This document shows, in pieces, positions 9,121-18,795 of a stretch of 64,000 nt of DNA. Each line of letters begins with the position of its first letter. Position 1 is the stretch's first letter. The stretch is from assembly GCA_902614395.1 (NCBI GenBank), contig CACMKW010000005.1, positions 1 to 64,000 on the forward strand, given 5' to 3'. The translations under genes were made by a program, and so were the position numbers. The stretch is from an uncultured Alphaproteobacteria bacterium. GTDB lineage: Bacteria > Pseudomonadota > Alphaproteobacteria > HIMB59 > GCA-002718135. The notes under the pieces were generated by a model. That model was not told the origin of the DNA. It saw only the letters and a program-made list of their open reading frames with translations, and searched no databases.

Positions 9121-10147
9121 TAATAAATCTGATATTTATTTTGTTTATCCAGGAAATATTAATGCAAAAACTGGAGGATATATTTATGAAAAAAATATCC
9201 TAGAATATGCAAATATAAGAGATATAAATATTAGACCAATTGCTCTAAGTGAAAATTATCCTTTTCCTACAAATAACGATATAAAATATTTTCTAAAAAT
9301 TTTAGATAAAATTGATCCTGACTCTAAAATTATCATAGATGGATTAGCTTTAGAAGGAATGTATTCAATTTTTAAAAAATTACTTACTTATAATGTCATC
9401 GCACTAATACATCATCCTTTATATCTTGAATTTAAAGGTCAAAGGTCAAAAAAATTCTTAGGATTAGAAAAAGAAAATTTCAAAAAAATAAATAAATTTA
9501 TTGTAACATCTAAAAATACAAAAAATTTATTAATAAATGAATTTAAGGTTCTAAATAATAAAATATCTGTAGTTGAACCTGGAATAGAAAGACTAGCAAA
9601 TTATAGTTTTAAAAATAATAGTAAAATTCATCTTTTAACATGTGGAAGTATAATTAATAGAAAAAATTATCTTTTTTTATTAAAAGTTTTAAAGCCTTTA
9701 GATAATTTTATTTTAGAAATTGTTGGTGATACTACAAGAGATATAGGTTATTACAAAAAACTCAAAAAATTTATTTCTAAAAATTCAATGAACAGAAAAA
9801 TAATATTCCACGGTACTATTTCAGATACAAAATTAGCTAAATTATATTCTAAAACAGATTGTTACATTTCGGTAAGTAAATATGAAGGTTTTGGAATGTC
9901 TTTAGCAAATGCATTAATAATTAAAAAGCCAATTATAACCTTTTTTACTAATACTATCTTAAATACACTAGGAAAAAAGGGTGTTATTTATTTCAAAAAA
10001 TTTGATGTAAATGATCTTAGAAATATAATCATTAAAAATATATTAAATAAAAAAAATTTTAATAAACTAAATATTGATATTCATAAAAACAAAAGATATC
10101 TTCTTACTCCTCTAGAGTCAGCTAAGAAATTTGTTAATTTAATTTAA
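9101..10147 (+). CDS. Glycosyltransferase family 4-like
   Basis: HHPLYLEFKG..., SVVEPGIE, CYISVSKYEGFGMSLANALIIKKPII; start moved to ATG 9101. Confidence 0.8.
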   Translation: MKKRLSNNKSDIYFVYPGNINAKTGGYIYEKNILEYANIRDINIRPIALSENYPFPTNNDIKYFLKILDKIDPDSKIIIDGLALEGMYSIFKKLLTYNVIALIHHPLYLEFKGQRSKKFLGLEKENFKKINKFIVTSKNTKNLLINEFKVLNNKISVVEPGIERLANYSFKNNSKIHLLTCGSIINRKNYLFLLKVLKPLDNFILEIVGDTTRDIGYYKKLKKFISKNSMNRKIIFHGTISDTKLAKLYSKTDCYISVSKYEGFGMSLANALIIKKPIITFFTNTILNTLGKKGVIYFKKFDVNDLRNIIIKNILNKKNFNKLNIDIHKNKRYLLTPLESAKKFVNLI

Positions 10148-10148
10148 T

Positions 10149-10937
10149 ATGCATGAATTTCAAAATAAATGGTTAAATCTTAGAGAAACTGTCGATAGAA
10201 ATTCACGCAACCAAAGAATACTATATTTAATTAATAAATTTTTTAAAAATAAAAAAAATATTAGAATAGTTGATTTGGGTTCAGGCGCTGGATCTAATTA
10301 TAGATTTCTTAAGTCACGATTATTAAATAATCAATATTGGTCTTTTGTAGACATATCACATCAATCAACAAATTATTTTAAAAAAAATATACAATTATCT
10401 TCTAAAATAAAAAAAACTAATTTTAAAATTGTTGATGTAATTAATAATTTAGAAAAAATAAATTTTAATGATTATAATTTAGTTACAGGATCTGCTTTTT
10501 TAGATATTCTTCCAAAAACATGGTTTAAAAATTTTCATAAATTAAATCTTGATACAGAAATTGTCTATTTTGCCTTAAATTATAACGGTAATTTTAAATT
10601 TTTTCCAAAACACAAGGATGATAAAAAAATTCTTAATATTTTTAATAAAGATCAAAAATCTGACAAAGGAATAGGGGAATTGGCTGTTGGACCAGATTGT
10701 AATGAATTAATAAATAAAGTATTTAAAAGGACTCACAAAACATATGTTTCAGACTCTACATGGGATGTTAGTACAAATTATGAATTTCAAGTTTATTTCT
10801 TAAATTTTTGTAGAGAAATTATTCAAAAAAATAAACTTAACTTTGATGATTGGTTAAAATTTCGTTTAAAAAGTATTAAAGAAAAAAATTCTAGATTTAT
10901 TTTAAATAATACAGATTTTTTAGCTATTAAGAAATAA
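10149..10937 (+). CDS. Class I SAM-dependent methyltransferase
   Basis: IRIVDLGSGAGSNYRFL motif I. Confidence 0.8.
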   Translation: MHEFQNKWLNLRETVDRNSRNQRILYLINKFFKNKKNIRIVDLGSGAGSNYRFLKSRLLNNQYWSFVDISHQSTNYFKKNIQLSSKIKKTNFKIVDVINNLEKINFNDYNLVTGSAFLDILPKTWFKNFHKLNLDTEIVYFALNYNGNFKFFPKHKDDKKILNIFNKDQKSDKGIGELAVGPDCNELINKVFKRTHKTYVSDSTWDVSTNYEFQVYFLNFCREIIQKNKLNFDDWLKFRLKSIKEKNSRFILNNTDFLAIKK

Positions 10938-11753
10938 ATTAACAATAATTTCATTATCTAATTCATTAAAATTATGTTTTGGTCTGATAGCTTTATTGAG
11001 ATTTGAAATTTCTTTTAAATTTAATGAATTAATTCCTGAACCTATTAATATTGGGGCAATCATAAATTGAAGAATATCAATATATTTATTATTTATTAAT
11101 TCTGAAATAGTTTTTGATCCCCCCTCTACTAAAATATTTTTATATTTAAGTTTTTTTATTTGCGTAATTAAGTTTTTAGTAAAATTTTTTTCTTTTAATC
11201 TAATTATTGTTGAATTATTCAATCTAATATTTTTATTACTTTTTGTAAAAATTATATTTTCATTACCGTCATTAAATATTTTATATTTGTTATTTAGCGA
11301 AAGACTACCATCGATAATAATTCTTTTTGGATTTGTGCCCTTTATTTTTCTTGTTGTTAATAGGGGATTGTCTTTTTTAATGGTATTTGAGCCTACAATA
11401 ATTGCATCACTGATACTTCGTAAACAATGCAGATAAATTATACTCTTAGGATTATTTATGTAGTGTGAATTACCATTATTTAATGCAATTCTACCATCAA
11501 TACTTTGTCCTATCTGAGCTATTACTAATTTTTTGTTTTTTCTTAATATTGGGAGAAGGATATTTAAGATTGACTGATAAAATTTACTTATATTAATTTT
11601 AGATTCCAGATTATTATTTTTTATGTAAAAGTTACTTTTTCTTTTTGTTGATAAAGAAATACTATTTTTTTTAACCAATAAATATAAATCACTATTCTTT
11701 TTAGAATTTTTTATAAAATCTAGTAAAATTCCTATATTTTTTGATGTAATCAT
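10920..11753 (-). CDS. RibD C-terminal-type (dihydrofolate reductase-fold) reductase
   Basis: IAQIGQSIDGRIALNNGNSHYIN, DAIIVGSNTIKKDNPLLTTR, ILVEGGSKTISELI. Confidence 0.85.
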   Translation of the reverse strand: MITSKNIGILLDFIKNSKKNSDLYLLVKKNSISLSTKRKSNFYIKNNNLESKINISKFYQSILNILLPILRKNKKLVIAQIGQSIDGRIALNNGNSHYINNPKSIIYLHCLRSISDAIIVGSNTIKKDNPLLTTRKIKGTNPKRIIIDGSLSLNNKYKIFNDGNENIIFTKSNKNIRLNNSTIIRLKEKNFTKNLITQIKKLKYKNILVEGGSKTISELINNKYIDILQFMIAPILIGSGINSLNLKEISNLNKAIRPKHNFNELDNEIIVNLFLNS

Positions 11754-11789
11754 TTGTTTTTATTTCAATTATATCTATATAAAGTTTTC

Positions 11790-12911
11790 ATGAGTTTCAA
11801 ATCTAATACAGGAACTATAATTGATAGGGCAATTAACGAACTCAGGACCGGAAGACCCTTAATAATTCAAAATAACAAGGAATATTGGATGTTCTTTAAT
11901 ATAGAGCATTCCCAAAGTAAAATTTTTAATCAATTTAATAAGCACTTAATTGATGAAAAGTATCTACTTATAACTAAACAAAAAGCTCAATCAATTTTTA
12001 ATAAGAATATTAAAAGTAATATTTATTTTGAGATAAATCCCAAAACAGATGTAAATCAAATAATAAATTTATTTGTTAATCCTCTTAGCAATAATAAAGT
12101 AATTAAATTTACCAATATTAAAAAATTCAAAGCTAAAAATTTTCATAATGTTTGTATTGATCTTTCCAAAAATGCTAAAATGATACCATCGCTAGTTTTT
12201 AAAAAAATAAATAAAAAATATTACAAAAATATAAATGAATTTGGATTTAAAAATGGAATTTTAATTTTTGATTATAAAGATTTATTGAAGCAAAATGAAT
12301 TAATTTGTGAAAGTATCAAATTAGTTTCTAGTGCAAAAGTTCCACTACCAAAAAATGAAAATTCTAATTTTAAAATATTTAAATCATATATTGGCTCAGA
12401 TAAACACGTAGCGATTATTGTTAATCCAAAAAAAATAAATAAAAAATCTGTTAATTTAAGAATACATTCAGCTTGTTTTACAGGTGATATTTTTCATTCT
12501 TTAAAATGTGATTGTGGTGAACAATTAAATCAATCAATCAATTACATGGTTAGAAATAATGGTGGAATTATATTATATTTAGAACAAGAAGGTAGGGGAA
12601 TAGGATTAGCTAATAAAATGAGAGCTTATTCTCTTCAAGCAAGGGGTATGGATACAATAGACGCTGATCATAATATTGGTTTTTTAGATGATGAAAGAGA
12701 TTTTAATATTGCAGCTAGAATACTGAAATTATTAAAAATAAATAAAGTTAATCTTATTACAAATAATAAAAATAAAATTAATTCCATTAAGAAAGCTGGA
12801 ATTAAAGTTGAAAATCAAATAAATACAAAGCCAACATTGAATAAATTTAATAAAAATTATTTTAAAACAAGAGTTAAAAAAGCTGGGTACGGTCTTAAAC
12901 TAGTAGTATAA
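11790..12911 (+). CDS. GTP cyclohydrolase II (RibA-like) with divergent N-terminal domain
   Basis: RIHSACFTGDIFHSLKCDCGEQLNQ zinc motif; YLEQEGRGIGLANKMRAYSLQ; DERDFNIAARILKLL; start moved to MSFKSNTG at 11790. Confidence 0.88.
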   Translation: MSFKSNTGTIIDRAINELRTGRPLIIQNNKEYWMFFNIEHSQSKIFNQFNKHLIDEKYLLITKQKAQSIFNKNIKSNIYFEINPKTDVNQIINLFVNPLSNNKVIKFTNIKKFKAKNFHNVCIDLSKNAKMIPSLVFKKINKKYYKNINEFGFKNGILIFDYKDLLKQNELICESIKLVSSAKVPLPKNENSNFKIFKSYIGSDKHVAIIVNPKKINKKSVNLRIHSACFTGDIFHSLKCDCGEQLNQSINYMVRNNGGIILYLEQEGRGIGLANKMRAYSLQARGMDTIDADHNIGFLDDERDFNIAARILKLLKINKVNLITNNKNKINSIKKAGIKVENQINTKPTLNKFNKNYFKTRVKKAGYGLKLVV

Positions 12912-12913
12912 TT

Positions 12914-13357
12914 ATGAAAAAAATTCCTAAGATAAAACTTCAATTAACAAACGATAATGAGTTTGATTCATCTAAATTAAAGAATAAAACAGTTTTATTC
13001 TTTTACCCTAAGGCGTTAACTGGTGGATGCTCAGTAGAAGTTGCAGATTTTCAGAAATATTTAACAAAATTTAATAAAATTGGCTTTGATGTAATAGGAG
13101 CTTCTAAAGATCCTGTTGATCGGAATAAAAAATTTTCAGATAAGTATAAATTGAAATACCCACTTGGTTCGGATGAAGGAAAAAATTGTGATAAACTTGG
13201 TATTTGGATAGAAAAATCTATGTATGGTAGGAAATATTTTGGGATAGATAGATCTACATTTGTAATCGATAAAAATGGAAAAATTCTAAATTCTTGGAAT
13301 AAAGTTAAAGTTAAAGGACATGTTGAAGAAGTTTATAATTTTTGTAAGGATCAGTAA
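12914..13357 (+). CDS. Peroxiredoxin (BCP/PrxQ-like)
   Basis: FFYPKALTGGCSVEVADF; EKSMYGRKYFGIDRSTFVIDKNGKI. Confidence 0.85.
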   Translation: MKKIPKIKLQLTNDNEFDSSKLKNKTVLFFYPKALTGGCSVEVADFQKYLTKFNKIGFDVIGASKDPVDRNKKFSDKYKLKYPLGSDEGKNCDKLGIWIEKSMYGRKYFGIDRSTFVIDKNGKILNSWNKVKVKGHVEEVYNFCKDQ

Positions 13358-13361
13358 ATTT

Positions 13362-14255
13362 TTATTTAATTTTACCTATTTCTTTTTCTCTTTTGATGAC
13401 AAATAAACCACTTAATGTAATAATTATTGCACCAATAATCATATTATAAGTTGGAGTTTCACCTAGTATTAAATACCCAAAAATCATACCAAATATAATT
13501 ACACTGTATCTTGCAGAGGCCGTTAATGAGAGTGGTGCATAAAAAACTGTTAATACTGAAAATAAATATCCGAATAAAACGAATATACTAGAAGCAAGAA
13601 TATAATTTACATCTTCACCGCTTACTTGATAGCCAAAAATAATTGAACCTAAACCTGCAAACCCAGTAATTAAAAAAGCAGTCACAAATGTAATTTCAAC
13701 ACTATTTGATTTAGTTGCTAAACTTTTTGTAGCAATATCTCTAATAGTTAAAAAAATGGCAGCTAAAATTGGTAACACTAAAAGATAATTAAATTGAAAA
13801 TTTTGTGGATTTACAACTACTAGCACACCTAAGAACCCAATAATAACTGCACACCATCTTCTTATTCCAACTTTCTCTCCCAAAAAAAGAAAAGAAAATA
13901 TTGTGACAAAGAAAGGATTAGTCATTAAAAGTGTATAAACCTCAGATATTGGAAGTAATATTAATCCAATCAAAAAAAATAATGCTGTTAAAACTTCATA
14001 CAAACCTCTCATATGAAAACTTTTGATTGATAATATTTTAATTAAATTCTTTTTTTCGAAAAAGATTAAATATAATCCTAATAGACTTGATGTAACTAAA
14101 CCTCTTAAAAAAATTACAGAATATAATGAATTGTCATCACCTATATTTTTTACAACAAGTTTGACATAACTATCATTTATAGAGAATGATAATTGTCCAG
14201 CCATCATAAAAAGTATACCTATCGTCCCAACTGAAAATAAAATCTTGCTTTTCAT
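13362..14255 (-). CDS. EamA/DMT family transporter
   Basis: Ten-TM repeat pattern; LGEKVGIRRWCAVIIGFLGVLVVV. Confidence 0.85.
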   Translation of the reverse strand: MKSKILFSVGTIGILFMMAGQLSFSINDSYVKLVVKNIGDDNSLYSVIFLRGLVTSSLLGLYLIFFEKKNLIKILSIKSFHMRGLYEVLTALFFLIGLILLPISEVYTLLMTNPFFVTIFSFLFLGEKVGIRRWCAVIIGFLGVLVVVNPQNFQFNYLLVLPILAAIFLTIRDIATKSLATKSNSVEITFVTAFLITGFAGLGSIIFGYQVSGEDVNYILASSIFVLFGYLFSVLTVFYAPLSLTASARYSVIIFGMIFGYLILGETPTYNMIIGAIIITLSGLFVIKREKEIGKIK

Positions 14256-14279
14256 AATAAAAAAAAATATTTAACTGAT

Positions 14280-15614
14280 ATGTTACAAAGAAATACTTCT
14301 AGCCATTTATATGGATTTACTGACTTGAAGTCATTAAATGAAAGAGGTCCTTTAGTTATTTCTTATGGAAAAGGAATATATGTTTACGATACTAAAGGTA
14401 ATAAATATCTAGATGGGAATTCTGGTCTATGGAATCAGTGTGCTGGTTTTGACCATCCTGGATTAATTGAAGTTGCAAAAAAACAGTATGAAAAATTTGC
14501 CGGTTATCATTCTTTATTTGGAAGATTGTCTGAAGAAACGTTGCAGCTATCTGAAAAAATTATTGAAGTATCACCTTTTGATCAAGGTCGTGTATTCTTT
14601 TGTAATTCAGGATCCGAAGCAAATGACACCATGGTCAAAATGTTATGGATGTTAAATGCAAGAATTGGAAAGCCAAACAGACGAAAAATTATAACAAGAA
14701 TTAATGGATATCATGGCGTTACTTTAGGAGCTTCTTCAATGACAGCTAAACCATATAATAAAGAGTTTGGTTTACCATCTGAAGAATTTATTCATATTGA
14801 ATGTCCTCATTATTGGAAATATAGTTTAGAGAATGAAACGGAAGAAGAATTTTCTCTTAGGATGGCCAAAAATTTAGAAGAAAAAATCATCAAAGAGGAT
14901 CCAGAAACTATTGCAGGTTTTGTTGCAGAACCTGTGCAAGGTGCAGGAGGGTGTATACCTCCTTCAAAATCGTATTTTGATTTTGTACAGCCTATATTAA
15001 AAAAATATAATATTCCTTTTATTGCAGATGAAGTAATTTGCGGATTTGGTAGAACTGGAAATTTATGGGGCTGTGATACATACAACATCAAACCAGATAT
15101 AATTATTTCATCTAAATGTTTGACAGCTGGGTATTTTCCTATGGGTGCAGTTATAGTTAATAAAGAATTTTCAGATAAATTTGTTGAAGTATCAGAAGAA
15201 GCAGAAGAATTTCCACATGGTTTTACAGCTGGCGGTCATCCTGTTGGATGTGCAATTGCTTTGAAAGCAATAGATGTAATTATGAATGAAGGTTTATTAG
15301 ATAATGTAAAGTTAATGGAACCCTATTTTTTTGAAAGATTAAATGAATTTAATGATTATGAACACATTGGAGAAACTAGAGGTATAGGTCTTATGGCTGC
15401 ACTAGAGATGGTAAAAAAGAAAGATACAAAAGAACCATTTAAAGGTCATCTTAATATGGGAGATAAAGTTGCTAATTTATCAATTGATAACGGATTAATT
15501 TGTAGACCTTTAGGTCCTTCAATTGTTTTGTGTCCTCAATTCATAATTACTAAAAATCAAATTGATGAAATATTTGATTCTCTTCATAAAACTATAAAGC
15601 AAGTTTTTAATTAA
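14280..15614 (+). CDS. Class III aminotransferase (omega-amino acid/pyruvate type)
   Basis: LDGNSGLWNQCAGFDHP, CNSGSEANDTMVKM, ADEVICGFGRTG, SSKCLTAGY. Confidence 0.87.
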   Translation: MLQRNTSSHLYGFTDLKSLNERGPLVISYGKGIYVYDTKGNKYLDGNSGLWNQCAGFDHPGLIEVAKKQYEKFAGYHSLFGRLSEETLQLSEKIIEVSPFDQGRVFFCNSGSEANDTMVKMLWMLNARIGKPNRRKIITRINGYHGVTLGASSMTAKPYNKEFGLPSEEFIHIECPHYWKYSLENETEEEFSLRMAKNLEEKIIKEDPETIAGFVAEPVQGAGGCIPPSKSYFDFVQPILKKYNIPFIADEVICGFGRTGNLWGCDTYNIKPDIIISSKCLTAGYFPMGAVIVNKEFSDKFVEVSEEAEEFPHGFTAGGHPVGCAIALKAIDVIMNEGLLDNVKLMEPYFFERLNEFNDYEHIGETRGIGLMAALEMVKKKDTKEPFKGHLNMGDKVANLSIDNGLICRPLGPSIVLCPQFIITKNQIDEIFDSLHKTIKQVFN

Positions 15615-15907
15615 GTTTCGTATTTAACTATAAAACCTGAATACTTAACATTACTAATGATACTATTTGGAATAACCCCTTCAACTAGAGCTAGTGATGG
15701 ACCATCTTTAGCTTTTTCAGTAATAGATAGTATACTTTGCATATCTCCTTGAATTATGGCCTCTACTTCATCTTTACTTTCTTTATTTTGAATATAACCA
15801 TTTAATCCCAAAGATATTGCTAAATCACTAAACCAATGTCTAAAGCCCACTCCTTGAACTTTTCCTTTAATAATAAGTCGATAAGTTTTTATTTCATTTG
15901 TATTCAT
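15611..15907 (-). CDS. Acylphosphatase
   Basis: RLIIKGKVQGVGFRHWFSDLAISLGLNGYIQN; start moved to MNTNEIK at 15907. Confidence 0.88.
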   Translation of the reverse strand: MNTNEIKTYRLIIKGKVQGVGFRHWFSDLAISLGLNGYIQNKESKDEVEAIIQGDMQSILSITEKAKDGPSLALVEGVIPNSIISNVKYSGFIVKYET

Positions 15908-15960
15908 TAAAGTATCAATATAAGTACTTTTTTTTATCATACAATCCTTCAATTCATAAT

Positions 15961-16839
15961 ATGAAAAAAAGTATAGTTTATTCTTCAATTCTTTTATTTT
16001 TTGCTGGAATTTTTTTTGTAACAAATGATGCAATAATAAACTACCTAACACAAACAGATATAAAATTTTATCATTTCATTTTTTATGGAATACCCATTTA
16101 TTTATGTTTCCCCTTATATTTATTTTTTAATGGAACTTTAAAAAAAAATATAAAATGCACTAATTATTTTCCACCTATTTTCAGAGGTTTTTTAAATATC
16201 CCTTTACCTTTTATTGCCTTTATAACACTTGAACAAATTAAACTTCCAGAATTCACAACATTAAATATGACTGCTCCATTGATGGGAACAATATTTGCTA
16301 TTTTTTTACTAAATGAAAAATTAAATTTTTTAACTTACATATCTTTGTTCGTTGGTTTTTTAGGTGTGCTATTTGTTATACAGCCGGGATTTGAAAGCTT
16401 TAATATTTATTATCTAATTGTCCTTATCGGGGTATTATTAATTACAATTACAACATTTATTGTAAATAAATATAATCATGTAACTTCAAATATTGGGTAT
16501 TTTCTTTATGGTGGTTTTTTTGTTCACTTTATTTCAATACCTTTATTTTTTATGAATCCATTAAAATTAACTTTTTTTGAATTTATTTTAATTTCAACTG
16601 CTGCATTATTTATTAATTCAGCAATGCTTTTTGCAACTACTGCTTTTAAGATTGCGCAAAAACATTATGCATCAGTATTTAGTTTAGTTTACCTCCAGGT
16701 TTTATGGTCATCATTAGTTGGAATATTTATATTTAATGAATATATGAATTTATATGCTTATATTGGAGCAATATTTATAGTTTTAAGTGGAATTGTTTCG
16801 TTACCTTCACAAATAAAACAATTAAAGGAAGGAAATTAA
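15961..16839 (+). CDS. EamA/DMT family transporter
   Basis: Multi-TM; LNEKLNFLTYISLFVGFLGVLFVIQPG; start moved to MKKSIVYSS. Confidence 0.8.
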   Translation: MKKSIVYSSILLFFAGIFFVTNDAIINYLTQTDIKFYHFIFYGIPIYLCFPLYLFFNGTLKKNIKCTNYFPPIFRGFLNIPLPFIAFITLEQIKLPEFTTLNMTAPLMGTIFAIFLLNEKLNFLTYISLFVGFLGVLFVIQPGFESFNIYYLIVLIGVLLITITTFIVNKYNHVTSNIGYFLYGGFFVHFISIPLFFMNPLKLTFFEFILISTAALFINSAMLFATTAFKIAQKHYASVFSLVYLQVLWSSLVGIFIFNEYMNLYAYIGAIFIVLSGIVSLPSQIKQLKEGN

Positions 16840-17561
16840 TGTATAAAATCTTACTATTCTTATATCTTTTCTTTTTTAGCTATAAATCTTTTTCTAACGA
16901 AGTTAAGATCTTAAATGAAACCGTTGGTAATGGTTTAGAAGTAAAAAATCATTCAAAATTATCTGTTCATTACATTGGTAGACTTGAGGATAATACTGTT
17001 TTTGATAGTTCATACGATAGGGGGCAATTTTTTGATTTTCAAATAGGAGTAAGGAAAGTAATCCTAGGTTGGGAAACTGGTTTACTTGGTATGAGAGAGG
17101 GTGGAAAAAGAACAATATTTATTCCTTATCAATTAGCTTATGGAGAAAGTGGGGCAGGAAATTTAATTCCACCAAAATCAAATCTTATTTTTGATATTGA
17201 ATTAATAAAAGTAATTCCACCTGGTTATAAGGAAATAGATGGTTACCAATTAAAATTAGCGATTACTGATGATTTTAAAATTATAGATATTAGAAATGAC
17301 GATCAAATAACTAATAAAAATAAAATCCCAGGAGCAATACAGATAACTGCATTTGATAAAAATGGTAATTTTTTTCCAGATTTTTTTGAAAAGTATAAAG
17401 AAAATGTTCAAATAGGAGAGAAAGTTATTTTTGTAAGCCAAAATGGAGACGTATCTTCAATTTTAGCTAATGGATTTGTTGAGCAACTTAATCAAGTAAA
17501 TATTTATCATTTAAAGGACGGAGTATCAGCTTTAGAAAAAATAAATTTTGATTTCGAGTAA
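16839..17561 (+). CDS. Secreted FKBP-type peptidyl-prolyl isomerase fused to a C-terminal rhodanese-like domain
   Basis: LSVHYIGRLEDNTVFDSSYDRGQFFDFQIGVRKVILGWETGL (FKBP); C-term DIRNDDQITNKNKIPGAIQI...VIFVSQNGDVSSILANGF...VNIYHLKDGVSAL (rhodanese-like). Confidence 0.8.
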   Translation: MYKILLFLYLFFFSYKSFSNEVKILNETVGNGLEVKNHSKLSVHYIGRLEDNTVFDSSYDRGQFFDFQIGVRKVILGWETGLLGMREGGKRTIFIPYQLAYGESGAGNLIPPKSNLIFDIELIKVIPPGYKEIDGYQLKLAITDDFKIIDIRNDDQITNKNKIPGAIQITAFDKNGNFFPDFFEKYKENVQIGEKVIFVSQNGDVSSILANGFVEQLNQVNIYHLKDGVSALEKINFDFE

Positions 17562-17562
17562 A

Positions 17563-18366
17563 TTAAATATCTATTTTTTTATTATTTTCAGCTGCATAAT
17601 TAATAATAAATTGCCATGCTGATCTACCAGTTCTATTACCTCTTTGTAAACTCCATTTAATTGCTTCTTTTTCAGTCTTATCATTAAAAGGAAGTTTAAA
17701 TTTTTCACAATACTTAAAAATTATATTAACAAAATCATTTTGAGAAATATTATGAAAGCCAATCCATAGACCAAAACGATCACTTAAACTTATTTTTTCT
17801 TCAACACTTTCATCTGTATGAATAGCAGAGGATCTTTCATTTTCTATCATATCTCTTGGCATTAAATGTCTTCTATTAGATGTTACATAAAGAACAATAT
17901 TTTTAGGCTGATTTTGTATACTTCCATCTAAAGTAGATTTAATTATTTTGTAATCGCTATCTATTTTTTCAAATGATAAATCATCAATAAAAATTATAAA
18001 ATTATAATTTTTTAAATTTGCATATTTTTCATAAATAATTTCAATATCAAAAATATTATTTTTATTTAATTGTATTAATTTTAAATTATTATTTTTTTTA
18101 TTTATTTCATTAAAAACTGATTTAATTAGTGAGCTTTTACCATTACCTCTTGATCCCCATAACAAGGCATTATTTGTAAAATTTCCTTGAGCAAAATTTT
18201 TCGTATTATCATAAATAGTTTTTTTTTGTCTTTCTATTCCAATTAAAAGATCAAGATCTATAAATCTAAAATGAGTGATTATTTTGAGGTTTTTTATTTT
18301 ACTATCCCAAATAAATGCATTTCCTCTTGAGAGTGTAAGATTTGATAAAAAATTGCTTAAAAACAT
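17563..18366 (-). CDS. DUF815 family ATP-binding protein
   Basis: NNALLWGSRGNGKSSLIKSV Walker A; IFIDDLSFE; TSNRRHLMPRDM. Confidence 0.85.
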   Translation of the reverse strand: MFLSNFLSNLTLSRGNAFIWDSKIKNLKIITHFRFIDLDLLIGIERQKKTIYDNTKNFAQGNFTNNALLWGSRGNGKSSLIKSVFNEINKKNNNLKLIQLNKNNIFDIEIIYEKYANLKNYNFIIFIDDLSFEKIDSDYKIIKSTLDGSIQNQPKNIVLYVTSNRRHLMPRDMIENERSSAIHTDESVEEKISLSDRFGLWIGFHNISQNDFVNIIFKYCEKFKLPFNDKTEKEAIKWSLQRGNRTGRSAWQFIINYAAENNKKIDI

Positions 18367-18441
18367 TGTAAATACTTTATTTGATTTTTCTTATTACACA
18401 GTATAATAAATCACTCAAATTAAATCATCATAGGTACTATT

Positions 18442-18783
18442 ATGGAAGCTTTTGGAACATTTTTACCACTTATATTAATATTTGTAGTTTTTTATTTTTT
18501 ATTAATTAGACCACAACAAAGAAAAGTTAAACAGCACAAAGAAATGCTATCCAATCTCAAAAGAGGCGATAAAATAGTAACTTCAGGTGGAATTATCGGA
18601 ACCATAAATAAAGTAGCTGATAATAGGGAATTAACCCTAGAAGTTGCTGAAAATGTTGAAATAAAAATTGCATCTGGAATGGTTGCGGATTTATATGCAA
18701 TGCCAGAAGTTCAAAAAAAAGAACAAACAAAAGATGATAATAAAAGTAAATCTGGTTTCTCTCTATTTTCTAGAAAAAAATAA
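18442..18783 (+). CDS. yajC: Preprotein translocase subunit YajC
   Basis: FYFLLIRPQQRKVKQHKEML..GDKIVTSGGIIGTI; followed by secD. Confidence 0.93.
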   Translation: MEAFGTFLPLILIFVVFYFLLIRPQQRKVKQHKEMLSNLKRGDKIVTSGGIIGTINKVADNRELTLEVAENVEIKIASGMVADLYAMPEVQKKEQTKDDNKSKSGFSLFSRKK

Positions 18784-18795
18784 ATTTTTTTATTA

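Noticed and set aside
14467-14655. ORFs overlapping the class III aminotransferase (14467-14655 +, 14810-15091 -)
   Set aside because: Alternate frames of a clear aminotransferase gene.
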